A DNA stretch of 64,000 nucleotides from Modestobacter sp. VKM Ac-2986 (GCF_026967795.1 NZ_JAPVBH010000007.1:1-64000), one strand, 5' to 3'. Positions 1 through 8,388 are shown, counted from the first letter of the stretch. Numbers and translations are program-made. The notes: generated by a model not told the origin, from the letters alone.

Positions 1-44
1 GGGGGGGGGGGGGGGGGGCCCCCCCCCCCCCCCCCCCCCCCCCC
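1..44. repeat. G18-C26 homopolymer pair at sequence start
   Basis: Eighteen G are followed directly by twenty-six C, an 18-bp perfect inverted repeat with no loop. Nothing similar occurs elsewhere in the window. It most resembles a contig-end or low-quality read artefact rather than a functional element. Confidence 0.85.
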
Positions 45-525
45 GGCCGACGACCACCTCACCCACGAGGACGGGGTCCCCCGAAACGGCGTCCCCCGCC
101 CGGGTCCCCCACCAGCACGACCCGTTCCTCCTGCACGTCCCGACCGGCCGCGAGCAGCCGCCGCAGAGCCCGCTGCTCGCCCGTCCGGCGACGGGTCCAC
201 GCCCGCGCACAGCCCCGGGGACCCTCGCGCGACCGGGCTCCTGCCGCCGGTCGCCCTGCCCGTCCGCTGCCGCCACCGCCGCGACCACCAGCCGACCGCC
301 CACGGGGCAGGCCGGCACCCGCTGGGACCACGGGCGTGGGGCCGCCCTCCGGGTCACCCGGCCGCCTCCCCTCGTCGTGTCCCGGCGGTCGTGCCGGGGC
401 GGGTCCCCCCGAGGGGTGAGTCCAGGACGCCACGGCTCACGAACACCGGCCGTGCGCCCGATCCCTCCTGCACACGACCCGGTCCCGGCAGCTGCCACCG
501 GATCCCCCCGACCCCTGGACGTCCC
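45..525. other. gene-poor stretch upstream of the SipW-type gene
   Basis: I see no gene I can support here. A minus-strand frame (433 down to 59) stays open for 124 codons, but its translation is low-complexity Gly/Arg/Pro typical of an out-of-frame GC-rich read. The 3' remnant of a minus-strand gene cut by the sequence end is possible. The last 100 bases must hold the promoter of the gene starting at 526, but no clear motif stands out. Confidence 0.5.
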
Positions 526-1128
526 ATGAGCTCGCACCTCGCCGCACCCACCTCGCGCCGGCCGGCCCGCCTCGGCGCCGCCGTCGCCGCAGTCGTCGGC
601 CTGCTGCTGTCCGGTGTGCTGACCTGGTCGACGTCCTACGCCGCCTTCAGCGCCCGGGCGGACAACGCCGGCAACTCCTGGACCACCGGCACCGTCGAGT
701 TGCACACCGGCCGCACCAGCGCGCTGTTCCAGGCCACCGAGCTGTGGCCGGGCGCCAGCGGGAGCCGCTGCCTCACCGTCACCTCCGGCGGCTCGGTGCC
801 CGGCGAGGTGCGGCTGTACGGCGCCGACCTCGCCGGACCGCTGCTGCTGACCCAGAGCGTGCGGCTCGACGTCGTCCAGGGCACCGGCACCGCGGTCGAC
901 TGCACCGACTTCGTGGCCGCCACGGGTGCGCCGGTCGACACCAGCACCCTCGCCGAGTACCCGACCACGTACAGCGCCGGCGGCGCGCCGTGGGTGCTGG
1001 CCGGCGACGTGGGCGAGCAGCGCACCTACCGGGTCACCTACCGGGTCGACCCGAACACGGGCAACGCGACGCAGGAGTCCACCGCGACCATGAGCCTCGT
1101 CTGGGAGGTCAGGTCCACGGCGCCCTGA
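526..1128 (+). CDS. SipW-dependent-type secreted protein (TasA/camelysin-like)
   Basis: A 200-residue exported protein. After a basic N-terminus (residues 1-17) there is a hydrophobic helix (about 18-36) followed by a TSYAAFSARADNAGNSW segment and then TGTVEL. This layout, signal peptide then A-x-F then NxGNxxxTGTV, is typical of proteins processed by SipW-type (ER-type) signal peptidases, such as camelysin and TasA. The mature part is a compact beta-rich domain with a Cys pair. The first ATG placing the signal at the N-terminus is 526; the frame is open further upstream. The next gene on the same strand encodes a SipW-like peptidase, so the pair is probably enzyme and substrate. The mature function (surface fibre or matrix component) is inferred from family only. 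Confidence 0.75.
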   Translation: MSSHLAAPTSRRPARLGAAVAAVVGLLLSGVLTWSTSYAAFSARADNAGNSWTTGTVELHTGRTSALFQATELWPGASGSRCLTVTSGGSVPGEVRLYGADLAGPLLLTQSVRLDVVQGTGTAVDCTDFVAATGAPVDTSTLAEYPTTYSAGGAPWVLAGDVGEQRTYRVTYRVDPNTGNATQESTATMSLVWEVRSTAP

Positions 1129-1181
1129 GCGCCGCGTCCCTGACCAGCCCCCGACCCGACCCGATGAGCCAGGAGAGCCCC

Positions 1182-2636
1182 GTGAGCGCACCGCAGGCCG
1201 ACGGCCCGTCCGCGGGTCACGGCGTCCGGGACAGCTGGGTCGCCGCCGCGGTCACCCCCCTGGCCCGCGGCGCCCTGACGCTGCTGGTCGGGCTGCTGAT
1301 GTGGGCGCAGCTCCCGGTCCTGCTGGGCTGGGAGACGACCGTGGTGATGAGCGGGTCGATGGCCCCCGCCGTCGTCACCGGCGACGTGGTGGTCGTCCGC
1401 CCCCTCCCCGGCTCCCCGGAGGTGGGCCGGGTCCTGCTCGTCGACGACCCCGACCGGCCCGGCACGGCGCGGCTGCACCGGTTGACCGCGGTCGAGGACG
1501 GCGGACTGCGCCTGCAGGGCGACGCGAACGCCGACCCCGACAGCTCCCTGGTCGCGCCGTCGGCCGTCCACGGCGCCGGCGTCCTGCGCGTCCCCTTCGT
1601 CGGGCTGCCGGTGGTCTGGGCGGCCGGGCAGCGCTGGCTGCCGCTGGCCCTCACCGCCGGGGCACTGGTGGCGCTGGTCGCGGCCGCCGGGTGGTACCGC
1701 CCGGCGGGCACCGCGACCGCCGGCCGCACCCGCCGGCTCCTCGGCCGCGGACGGCACGCCGTGCCAGGCACGCCCCGCGCCGTCCAGGTCCGACGCGCGG
1801 CGGCGGTGGGCGTCCTCGTCGTCGGCTGCCCGCTGCTGCTGCAGCAGCCGACGCCCGCCCAGGCGACCTACTCGACCACGAGCGCCAACACGGCCAACAG
1901 CGTCACGATGGACGAGGTGCTCGCCTGGGGGTGCGTGCACGAGACCGCCACGGTCGCCGCCACCCGCTTCTGGTCGCTGCGCGAGACGACCGGGACGACG
2001 TTCTACAACACCGGGACCGTGGCCGTCCCGACCGCCCAGTTCAAGGGGAACGCCCGGCTGCGGGGCGGCGTCACGCAGGGCGCGGTCGGCCCCGACTGCG
2101 GACGCGGCGCCACCGGCGCGGTCACCCTCGACGGCTCCTCGGGCTGGATCAGCACGAACCTCTCGGCCCCCGCCTCCGACGACATGACGACGCAGGTCTG
2201 GTTCCGGACGACGGTGCGCGGCGGCGTGCTGTTCGGGCTGAACAACCTCGAGGTCGACACCGGCCAGCACGACCGGCACGTGTACATGACCGACGACGGC
2301 CAGCTCGCGTTCGGCGTCTACTCCGGCGGGACGCACACGGTGGTCAGCCCGCTCGGCAAGGACTACGCCGACGGCGTCTGGCACCTGGCCACCGCCACGC
2401 TCGGGGCCACGGGCATGCGGCTCTTCGTCGACGGCGCCCAGGTCGCCGCCGACGCCACGCAGAAGGTCGGCGAGCCGATGGACCACGCCACCTGGCGGTT
2501 CGGCTGGACGGCGCTGGGCAACTGGACGAAGAAGCCGACGAACACCTACTTCACCGGCGACCTGGCCTCGGCGGCGGTGTTCGGTCGCGCGCTCACCGCC
2601 GCCGAGGTCGCGGAGCAGTACCTGCTGAGGCGCTGA
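1182..2636 (+). CDS. SipW-like signal peptidase fused to a LamG-type domain
   Basis: A 484-residue protein with two halves. Residues about 27-45 form a membrane segment, followed by an ER-type signal peptidase core: catalytic Ser59 in SGSMAP and His99 in RLHRL, with no Lys general base. A second membrane helix (about 153-171) returns to the cytoplasm, then comes a basic linker (173-206). A third hydrophobic stretch (206-220) ends in PAQATYSTTSANTANS, itself a SipW-style signal and cleavage site. The C-terminal half (about 260-480) resembles a concanavalin-like LamG fold (LDGSSGWIS, LFVDG, FTGDLASAAVFGRALTAAEV). GTG 1182 is preferred because AGGAG lies 6 bases upstream; an in-frame ATG at 1164 lacks a ribosome site. 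It probably processes the protein encoded upstream and perhaps its own C-terminal half. Confidence 0.75.
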   Translation: MSAPQADGPSAGHGVRDSWVAAAVTPLARGALTLLVGLLMWAQLPVLLGWETTVVMSGSMAPAVVTGDVVVVRPLPGSPEVGRVLLVDDPDRPGTARLHRLTAVEDGGLRLQGDANADPDSSLVAPSAVHGAGVLRVPFVGLPVVWAAGQRWLPLALTAGALVALVAAAGWYRPAGTATAGRTRRLLGRGRHAVPGTPRAVQVRRAAAVGVLVVGCPLLLQQPTPAQATYSTTSANTANSVTMDEVLAWGCVHETATVAATRFWSLRETTGTTFYNTGTVAVPTAQFKGNARLRGGVTQGAVGPDCGRGATGAVTLDGSSGWISTNLSAPASDDMTTQVWFRTTVRGGVLFGLNNLEVDTGQHDRHVYMTDDGQLAFGVYSGGTHTVVSPLGKDYADGVWHLATATLGATGMRLFVDGAQVAADATQKVGEPMDHATWRFGWTALGNWTKKPTNTYFTGDLASAAVFGRALTAAEVAEQYLLRR

Positions 2637-2657
2637 CCGGCCAGCGCCCGCCGGTCA
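2634..2657. terminator. short inverted repeat spanning two convergent stop codons
   Basis: TGACCGGC (2634-2641) and GCCGGTCA (2650-2657) form an 8-bp stem with an 8-base loop. The left arm begins with the TGA of the plus-strand gene and the right arm contains the TGA of the minus-strand gene, so this may end both transcripts. Confidence 0.45.
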
Positions 2658-2942
2658 GTCCTCGTCGTCCTCGAAGCCGGCGATCAGCTCGTCCGCCGTG
2701 CCCGGGACGTGCAGCGGGAGGACCGAGATCGTCCAGTCCGGCCGCCGGTCGTCCAGCTCGACGCCCAGCTCGAAGGCGGCCGGCGCCGACATCGGGCCGA
2801 AGGACACGCCCTCGTCGTCCTCGTCGGCCTCGATCTGGACGAGCCAGGTGTCGGACAGCTCGGCCGCGAGCTCCTCGAACGCGGGCTCCGAGTCCTCGTC
2901 GGGCTCGGGAGCGTCGGCCTGGATCGGGTAGATGAGCGCCAT
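2655..2942 (-). CDS. small acidic protein of unknown function
   Basis: A 95-residue protein, strongly acidic, with Asp/Glu clusters near both ends (PEPDEDSEP, ADEDDEG, GFEDDED). No signal peptide, membrane segment or Cys motif is visible, so it is probably cytosolic. I do not recognise the family. A TAGCGT hexamer ends 6 bases before the ATG on the minus strand, which fits a leaderless transcript and supports the start. It lies convergent with the SipW-LamG gene and downstream of the S9 peptidase gene, from which it is separated by about 158 bases and its own promoter-like hexamer. Confidence 0.65.
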   Translation of the reverse strand: MALIYPIQADAPEPDEDSEPAFEELAAELSDTWLVQIEADEDDEGVSFGPMSAPAAFELGVELDDRRPDWTISVLPLHVPGTADELIAGFEDDED

Positions 2943-2948
2943 GCCTGC

Positions 2949-2954
2949 ACGCTA
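2949..2954 (-). promoter_or_regulatory. -10-like TAGCGT, leaderless start
   Basis: On the minus strand TAGCGT is followed by six bases and then the ATG at 2942. The same hexamer and spacing occur before the gene starting at 5131. Confidence 0.5.
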
Positions 2955-3100
2955 GGGCCTCGGTCGCCCATCCGACGAACGGAACGCCCAGGGCGCCGGG
3001 TCGAGGTGCGGCAGGGCGTGGGCGGCCGGCCGGTGCTCGACCGTGCGGTGGCTGCCGCCGGGCTGTGGCGGGCGTGCCGCGGCCACCAGCTCCGGCGTGG

Positions 3101-5131
3101 TCACGACAGCCGGGTGGCCTGGACCGCCAGCGGCTGCCCGGCGCCCGAGGACCCCGCCGGCAGCTCGGCCACCGCGGAGGTGTTCCGCGACGTCGGCAGC
3201 CACCGGCCCCACCAGCGCAGCACGTGCTCCAGCCGGGCGCGGCGGTGCCCCGGCGTCCCCGACCGCGACAGCTCGTGCCCCTCCCCCGGGAAGAGCAGCA
3301 GCTCGGTCGGCACGCCGCGGCGCTTGAGCTCGACGTAGAGCCGGGTGCCCTGCTCCAGCGGGCAGCGCCAGTCCTCCTCCGAGTGGATGACCAGCGTGGG
3401 CGTGGTGATCCGGTGCGCGTGCGCCATCGGCGACTGGGCGGCGATCCGCTCGGGGTCGGTGCCCACGTACTCGTCGGGGAAGAAGAACCCGATGTCGGAG
3501 GACCCCACGAAGCTGACCGGGTCGTTGAACCCGCGCTCGCTGATCCCGGCGACGAAGCGGTCGGTGCGGCCCAGCAGCAGCGTGGTCATGAAGCCGCCGT
3601 ACGAGCCGCCCATCAGCCCCACCCGCGTGGCGTCGAGCGTGGGGTCGGCCAGCGCGGCGTCGAGGAAGGCGAGGACGTCGTCGGCGTCCAGCTCCCCCAT
3701 GCGCTCCTTGACGGCCCGCCCGTGCGCCTGCCCGTAGCCCGAGGAGCCCCGCGGGTTGCACATCAGCACCGCGTAGCCGGCCTCCACGTAGGCCTGGGTC
3801 TCGTCGAACAGCGTCCAGCCGTACTGGGCGAACGGGCCGCCGTGCACGGTGAGCAGCACCGGGTGCGGACCGGGACCGGGCGGGGTGGTGACCCAGCCGT
3901 GGACCGGGTAGCCGTCCGGCGCGGTGGCCGTGGTCTCCCGCATCCGGTGCAGCCGGCCGGTGGCCTGCAGCGGTGCACCGAAGCCGGTGAGCAGCCGGCG
4001 GCGTCCCGGGGTGATCGCGATCAGCTCTCCGGCGGACCGGTCGTGCGCCACGGTCGCGACGACGACGCCGCCGCCGGCACCGATGCCGCGCACCGTGTAC
4101 GGCCCGTCGACCAGCGCCTCCGGCGCACCACCGTCCAGCGGCACCCGCAGCAGCTCGACGGCGCCGCGGCGCTGGACGCCGAAGAACACCGCCCCGTCGG
4201 CCACCACCGTCGCCGGCGTCTCGTCGCCGCGGTCGTGGTCCTCCGGGTCCAGCAGCGGCACCAGCGGTCCCCCGGCGGCGTCGACCCGCACCAGGGTGGA
4301 GTTGCGGCCGACGAAGTCCCGGCCGGCCGGCCCCAGGTCCGGGACCGCCGTCGCGTAGATCGTGCTGCCGGTCGGGTCGTAGGCCGGGTGCGAGACCGCG
4401 GCCCGGGAGTCGGTGACCCGGCGCAGCCCCGAGCCGTCGGGCCGGACGGCGTACACGTCGCTGACCCGGTCGGTGTCGGCCCCCTCGTGCCGGGCGGAGA
4501 CGAACGCCAGCTCGGCGCCGTCCGGGCTCCAGGTGACGTCGGAGTCGTCGACGTCGCCGCCGGTGACCTGGAACGGCGCGGCCGGGGCGGTGAGGTCCTC
4601 GGCGGTGTCGGCCGGCAGGTCGACGACGAAGACGTGCGGGCGCCGGTCGGTGGTGAACCCGACACCGTCGGCGCGGTACTTCAGGGTGGTGATCAGCCGC
4701 GGCGCCTCGGCGGCCGGGGCGACGTCGGGGTCGGTGCCGTAGCGGCCCGCCTCGGGGACCCGGGCGGTGTACGCGATCCGGCGGGAGTCCGGGGACCAGA
4801 CCGGGGCCCCGGCACCCAGGTGGTGGTCGGTCAGCCTGCGGGCCGCTCCCCCGGCGGTGGCCAGGACGTGCAGCTGCGGCGCGCCCTCCCGCCCGGCGGA
4901 GAGGTAGGCCAGCCAGCGCCCGTCCGGGGAGAACGCCGGGGCGGAGTCGCGGTGGCCGTGGGTGAGCGGCCGGGCCGGCGCGGAAGCGTCGGTGGGCACG
5001 GTCCACAGCTGGCTGCGGTACTCGTCGGCCGCCAGGTCCAGCCGGCTGACGGCGACGACGGCCGTCGTCCCGTCCGGGGACACCGCCGCGACGCCGGGGG
5101 TGCGCAGCAGGGACAGGTCGGTGGGCCGCAT
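3101..5131 (-). CDS. S9-family prolyl oligopeptidase / acylaminoacyl-peptidase-like enzyme
   Basis: A 676-residue serine peptidase. The N-terminal two thirds carry repeated beta-propeller blades of the TolB/WD40-like kind (SPDGRWLAYLS, WSPDSRRIAY, WSPDGAELAFVS). The C-terminal alpha/beta-hydrolase domain holds the nucleophile in GGSYGG, an acid in HSEEDWRCP and the catalytic His in GEGHELSRSG. No signal peptide is seen, so it probably cleaves short peptides in the cytosol. The ATG at 5131 follows a minus-strand TAGCGT hexamer by six bases, suggesting leaderless translation, and it is divergent from the amidohydrolase gene at 5206. Substrate preference (dipeptidyl versus acylaminoacyl) cannot be read from the sequence. 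Confidence 0.9.
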   Translation of the reverse strand: MRPTDLSLLRTPGVAAVSPDGTTAVVAVSRLDLAADEYRSQLWTVPTDASAPARPLTHGHRDSAPAFSPDGRWLAYLSAGREGAPQLHVLATAGGAARRLTDHHLGAGAPVWSPDSRRIAYTARVPEAGRYGTDPDVAPAAEAPRLITTLKYRADGVGFTTDRRPHVFVVDLPADTAEDLTAPAAPFQVTGGDVDDSDVTWSPDGAELAFVSARHEGADTDRVSDVYAVRPDGSGLRRVTDSRAAVSHPAYDPTGSTIYATAVPDLGPAGRDFVGRNSTLVRVDAAGGPLVPLLDPEDHDRGDETPATVVADGAVFFGVQRRGAVELLRVPLDGGAPEALVDGPYTVRGIGAGGGVVVATVAHDRSAGELIAITPGRRRLLTGFGAPLQATGRLHRMRETTATAPDGYPVHGWVTTPPGPGPHPVLLTVHGGPFAQYGWTLFDETQAYVEAGYAVLMCNPRGSSGYGQAHGRAVKERMGELDADDVLAFLDAALADPTLDATRVGLMGGSYGGFMTTLLLGRTDRFVAGISERGFNDPVSFVGSSDIGFFFPDEYVGTDPERIAAQSPMAHAHRITTPTLVIHSEEDWRCPLEQGTRLYVELKRRGVPTELLLFPGEGHELSRSGTPGHRRARLEHVLRWWGRWLPTSRNTSAVAELPAGSSGAGQPLAVQATRLS

Positions 5132-5137
5132 GACGGC

Positions 5138-5143
5138 ACGCTA
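5138..5143 (-). promoter_or_regulatory. -10-like TAGCGT for the S9 peptidase gene
   Basis: TAGCGT on the minus strand lies six bases before the ATG at 5131, matching a leaderless actinobacterial promoter. Confidence 0.5.
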
Positions 5144-5193
5144 ACCCAGGCGGCAGGCACGCAAGTGATGAGCACCGCTAACGGGTGACGCCC

Positions 5194-5199
5194 TAGGCT
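5194..5199 (+). promoter_or_regulatory. -10-like TAGGCT for the amidohydrolase gene
   Basis: TAGGCT is followed by six bases and the ATG at 5206. There is no ribosome-binding site in between, so a leaderless mRNA is likely. Confidence 0.5.
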
Positions 5200-5205
5200 G
5201 CCGCC

Positions 5206-6450
5206 ATGACCCGACGCGTGTTCTCCGGTGGCCAGGTCCTCGACGGCACGGGCGCCCCCGCGGCCCGCGGTGACGTCGCCGTCGAGGACGGCCGGGTCGT
5301 CGACGTCGGCGTCGGGCTGGACGGCGACGAGGTCGTCGACTGCACCGGCGCGACCGTGCTGCCGGGGCTGTTCGACTGCCACGTGCACGTGATGATGAGC
5401 GGCGTCGACCTGATGCGGACGCTGCAGACGCCGTTCAGCTACGGCTTCTACGAGGCGCTGCACAACCTGCGCCGCACCCTCGCCCTCGGCATCACCTCGG
5501 TGCGCGACGCCGGCGGCGCCGACCTGGGCGTGGCCGAGGCCGTGCGGAAGGGCCTGATCAGCGGACCGCGGATGCAGATCGCGATCAGCATGCTGTCCCA
5601 GACCGGTGGGCACGGCGACGGCTGGCACGTCTGCGGCGCGGAGTTCCCGCTGATGGGGCCGCACCCCGGCCGGCCGCGGACCGTCGTCGACGGACCCGAC
5701 GAGATGCGCCGCACCGTCCGCGAGCTGCTGCGGGCCGGCGCCGACGTGATCAAGGTGGCCACCAGCGGCGGCGTCCTCTCCGCCCGGGACGACCCACGGC
5801 ACGCCCACTTCCGCCCGGCCGAGCTGGCGGCACTGGTCGAGGAGGCCGACGCCGCGCACGTGGCCGTGATGTCGCACGCCCAGGGCGCCGACGGGATCAA
5901 GAACGCCGTCCGGGCCGGCATCCGGTCGATCGAGCACGGCATCTTCCTCGACGACGAGGGGATCGAGCTGATGCTGGCGCACGGCACCTGGCTGGTGCCC
6001 ACGCTGGCCGCTCCCCGCGCGGTGCTCGCCGCCGCGGACGCCGGCGCCTCGCTGCCCACCGCGGTGGTGGACAAGGCGCGGGCGGTCCAGGCGGTGCACG
6101 ACGAGGCGGTGACCCGGGCGATCGCCGCCGGCGTCAAGGTCGCCATGGGCACCGACAGCGGGGTCGGGCCGCACGGGGACAACCTCGTCGAGCTGGGGCT
6201 GATGGCCGGCTGCGGCATGACGCCGGAGCAGGCCTGGCACGCGACCACCCTGTCCGCCGCCGAGTTGATGGGCGTGGCCGGCGAGCTGGGCAGCCTGGAG
6301 CCGGGCAAGCGCGCCGACGTCGTCGTCCTGGACGGCGACGCCGGTGACCTGACCGGGCTCGCCGGGCGGGTGCGCGAGGTCTGGCGGGACGGCGAGCTGG
6401 TCGCCGCCGGCGGCGCGACCGTCGAGCGTGGGGTCATCGCCCCGCGCTGA
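5206..6450 (+). CDS. metal-dependent amidohydrolase (imidazolonepropionase / Xaa-Pro dipeptidase-like)
   Basis: A 414-residue member of the amidohydrolase superfamily. The first metal-binding strand is visible as LPGLFDCHVHVMMSG (about residues 58-72), a Lys in VIKVATSGG may be the bridging ligand, two further His occur in VMSHAQGADGI and SIEHGIFLDDE, and the last-strand Asp is in MGTDSGVGPHGDN. The C-terminus closes with the usual urease-like beta segment (EPGKRADVVVLDGD). It is probably cytosolic and hydrolyses an amide or peptide-like bond. These enzymes often act on peptidyl-prolines or cyclic imides, but the substrate is not determined. It stands divergent from the S9 peptidase, so a joint role in peptide turnover is possible. 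Confidence 0.88.
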   Translation: MTRRVFSGGQVLDGTGAPAARGDVAVEDGRVVDVGVGLDGDEVVDCTGATVLPGLFDCHVHVMMSGVDLMRTLQTPFSYGFYEALHNLRRTLALGITSVRDAGGADLGVAEAVRKGLISGPRMQIAISMLSQTGGHGDGWHVCGAEFPLMGPHPGRPRTVVDGPDEMRRTVRELLRAGADVIKVATSGGVLSARDDPRHAHFRPAELAALVEEADAAHVAVMSHAQGADGIKNAVRAGIRSIEHGIFLDDEGIELMLAHGTWLVPTLAAPRAVLAAADAGASLPTAVVDKARAVQAVHDEAVTRAIAAGVKVAMGTDSGVGPHGDNLVELGLMAGCGMTPEQAWHATTLSAAELMGVAGELGSLEPGKRADVVVLDGDAGDLTGLAGRVREVWRDGELVAAGGATVERGVIAPR

Positions 6451-6468
6451 CGGCCGCACCGGGGACGG

Positions 6469-7266
6469 TCAGCGCCGCGCGCTGCCCTCGGACTCCTCGG
6501 CCTGGCTGGGCTCCTGGCCCTTGGCCAGGAACCGCGCGTAGAAGAACGCTGCGGCGACGCCCCCGAGTACCGGCCCGAGCACGTAGGCCCAGGCGCCGTT
6601 GAACTGGCCCGAGACGATCATCGGGCCCAGTGCCCGGGCGGGGTTGACGGCGCCGCCGGACAGCGGGCCGGCGATGAGGACGCAGACGGCGAGGGTGAAC
6701 CCGACCGACAGCCCCGCCACCGACTGCGGCACCCGGTCGTCGGTGGCGACCGAGACGATGGTCAGCACCAGGAAGAAGGTCACCAGCGCCTCGATCACCA
6801 GCACGGTGGCCGGGGCGGCGTCGGGCGCCGGCAGGGTGGCCGCCAGGTTCGCTCCGTCCCGGGCGGCGTCCCCGAAGGTCGCCCAGACGGTCAGGGCGGC
6901 CAGGACCGCCCCGAGGAGCTGCGCGACCAGGTACGCCGGGACGTACCTCCAGGGGAACGTCCCGGTGGCGGCCAGCCCGAGGGTGACCGCCGGGTTGAAG
7001 TGCGCCCCGGAGACGTGCCCGAGGGCGTTGACCAGGGCCACCAGCGCCAGCCCGAAGGTCAGGGCCACCGCCAGCGAGTCCGCCGGCCCGCCGGCGATCG
7101 GCCGCCCCAGCGAGGCGGAGACGGCCACCGACGTGCCGGCGAAGACCAGGAAGTACGTGCCGATGAGCTCGGCGAGGGCGACCCTCGGGATGTTCTGGGT
7201 GGTGCTGCTGCCGTAGAGGCCGGCCATCTGCGTCGTGCTCGCTCTCAGTGACGTCGTGTCCGCCAC
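6469..7266 (-). CDS. MIP-family aquaporin
   Basis: A 265-residue channel with six membrane segments and the two half-helix motifs HFNPAVTLG and VNPARALGP. These dual NPA boxes define the aquaporin/glycerol facilitator family. Selectivity for water versus glycerol cannot be decided here. The GTG at 7266 is used; an ATG at 7227 (MAGLYGSS) would shorten the protein by 13 residues, and neither start has a good ribosome site. It begins 16 bases after the stop of the downstream TerC paralogue on the same strand, so they may be co-transcribed. A soluble charged tail follows the last helix. Confidence 0.9.
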   Translation of the reverse strand: MADTTSLRASTTQMAGLYGSSTTQNIPRVALAELIGTYFLVFAGTSVAVSASLGRPIAGGPADSLAVALTFGLALVALVNALGHVSGAHFNPAVTLGLAATGTFPWRYVPAYLVAQLLGAVLAALTVWATFGDAARDGANLAATLPAPDAAPATVLVIEALVTFFLVLTIVSVATDDRVPQSVAGLSVGFTLAVCVLIAGPLSGGAVNPARALGPMIVSGQFNGAWAYVLGPVLGGVAAAFFYARFLAKGQEPSQAEESEGSARR

Positions 7267-7282
7267 TGCTCAGCGGGCCGTG

Positions 7283-8374
7283 TCAGTCTCGGTGGTCACC
7301 GATCAGTTCGCCCGACGAGTCCTCGACCCGGCCGCCGACCGGGGTGGTGCGCCCGGTGCGGTCGGTGCCCACCTCGGGGGCGCCCGCCGGCGTCTCGTCG
7401 TCCGCTGCGGTCTCGCCGCGGGTCTTCAGCAGGCTGGCCACCGTGGCGACCACGAGGACACCGAGGATCACCGTCAGTGACAGCCAGGTCGGGATCGTGG
7501 GCACGCTGTCCAGGGCCTCGCGCTCGCCCATGAACGGGTACTGGTTCTCGTGCAGGGCCTCGAGGATCAGCTTGACGCCGATGAAGGCCAGGATGACCGC
7601 GAGCCCCAGGGACAGGTAGACCAGCCGCTTGAGCAGGCCACCGAGCAGGAAGTAGAGCTGACGCAGGCCCATCAGCGCGAAGATGTTCGCGGTGAAGACG
7701 ATGAACGGCTCGCGGGTGAGGCCGAAGATCGCCGGGATGCTGTCCAGCGCGAAGAGCAGGTCGGTCGTGCCCAGGGCCAGGAACACCACGATCATCGGCG
7801 TCCACAGCTTCTTGCCGTCCTGGACGACCCGGATCTTGTTCTCGTGGAAGCCCTGGGTCATCGGCAGGACCTTGCGCATCCGCCGGATGAGGCCGTTCTC
7901 CTCGTAGTCCTCGTCCTCGTCGCGGTTCTTCACCAGGTTGATCGCGGTGTAGACGAGGAAGGCGCCGAAGAGGAAGAAGACCCAGATGAACCGCTCGATC
8001 ACCGCGGCGCCGGCCAGGATGAACAGACCGCGCAGCACCAGCGCGATGATGATCCCGACCATCAGGACCTCTTGCTGCAGCTTCCGCGGCACCTGGAAGC
8101 GGGCCATGATGATCACGAAGACGAACAGGTTGTCGACCGAGAGCGAGTACTCGGTCAGCCAGCCCGCGTAGAACTCCGTGGCGAACTGGCCGTTCGTGAC
8201 GGCCAGGACGATCAGGCCGAACGCCAGCGCCAACGCGACGTAGAAGGCGACCCACGCCGTCGCCTCCTTCACGGAGGGCTCGTGGGGACGGCGGACGACG
8301 AGGGCGAGGTCGGCGACCAGCAGGACGGCCAGCCCCACGAACGACGCGATCTCGAACCAGACAGGGAGTTCCAC
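7283..8374 (-). CDS. TerC-family integral membrane protein (second paralogue)
   Basis: A 363-residue multi-spanning protein of the TerC/Alx family. Diagnostic acidic membrane motifs are SLSVDNLFVFVIIM and FALDSIPAIFG, each placing an Asp inside a helix for metal-ion handling. Alx/TerC proteins are linked to manganese export and to metalation of secreted proteins. The start is set at GTG 8374 (VELPVWFEI), aligning with its neighbour's MNVPLWVWG; the frame stays open 14 codons further up. A TACAGT hexamer eight bases before this GTG suggests a leaderless transcript of its own. The hydrophilic C-terminal tail is rich in Glu, Gly and Thr. No riboswitch fits in the short gap upstream. Confidence 0.88.
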   Translation of the reverse strand: MELPVWFEIASFVGLAVLLVADLALVVRRPHEPSVKEATAWVAFYVALALAFGLIVLAVTNGQFATEFYAGWLTEYSLSVDNLFVFVIIMARFQVPRKLQQEVLMVGIIIALVLRGLFILAGAAVIERFIWVFFLFGAFLVYTAINLVKNRDEDEDYEENGLIRRMRKVLPMTQGFHENKIRVVQDGKKLWTPMIVVFLALGTTDLLFALDSIPAIFGLTREPFIVFTANIFALMGLRQLYFLLGGLLKRLVYLSLGLAVILAFIGVKLILEALHENQYPFMGEREALDSVPTIPTWLSLTVILGVLVVATVASLLKTRGETAADDETPAGAPEVGTDRTGRTTPVGGRVEDSSGELIGDHRD

Positions 8375-8382
8375 GAGGGGCG

Positions 8383-8388
8383 ACTGTA
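8383..8388 (-). promoter_or_regulatory. -10-like TACAGT for the second terC-like gene
   Basis: On the minus strand TACAGT precedes GTG 8374 by eight bases, downstream of the strong hairpin at 8453-8494. This suggests a separate promoter for this gene. Confidence 0.4.

Noticed and set aside
59-433. Minus-strand 124-codon open frame
   Set aside because: Gly/Arg/Pro-rich translation without domain features, typical of a shadow frame in GC-rich DNA; no ribosome site or -10 was recognised.
744-1181. Longer N-terminus for the SipW-LamG protein
   Set aside because: This stretch overlaps the upstream gene in another frame and translates to Arg/His-rich noise; GTG 1182 has a good ribosome site.
5168-5185. 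Possible fifth copy of the pyrimidine-cluster box (GAGCACCGCTAACGG)
   Set aside because: Only the CTAA core and a few bases match, the GARGTA half is missing, and the neighbouring amidohydrolase has no link to the island.
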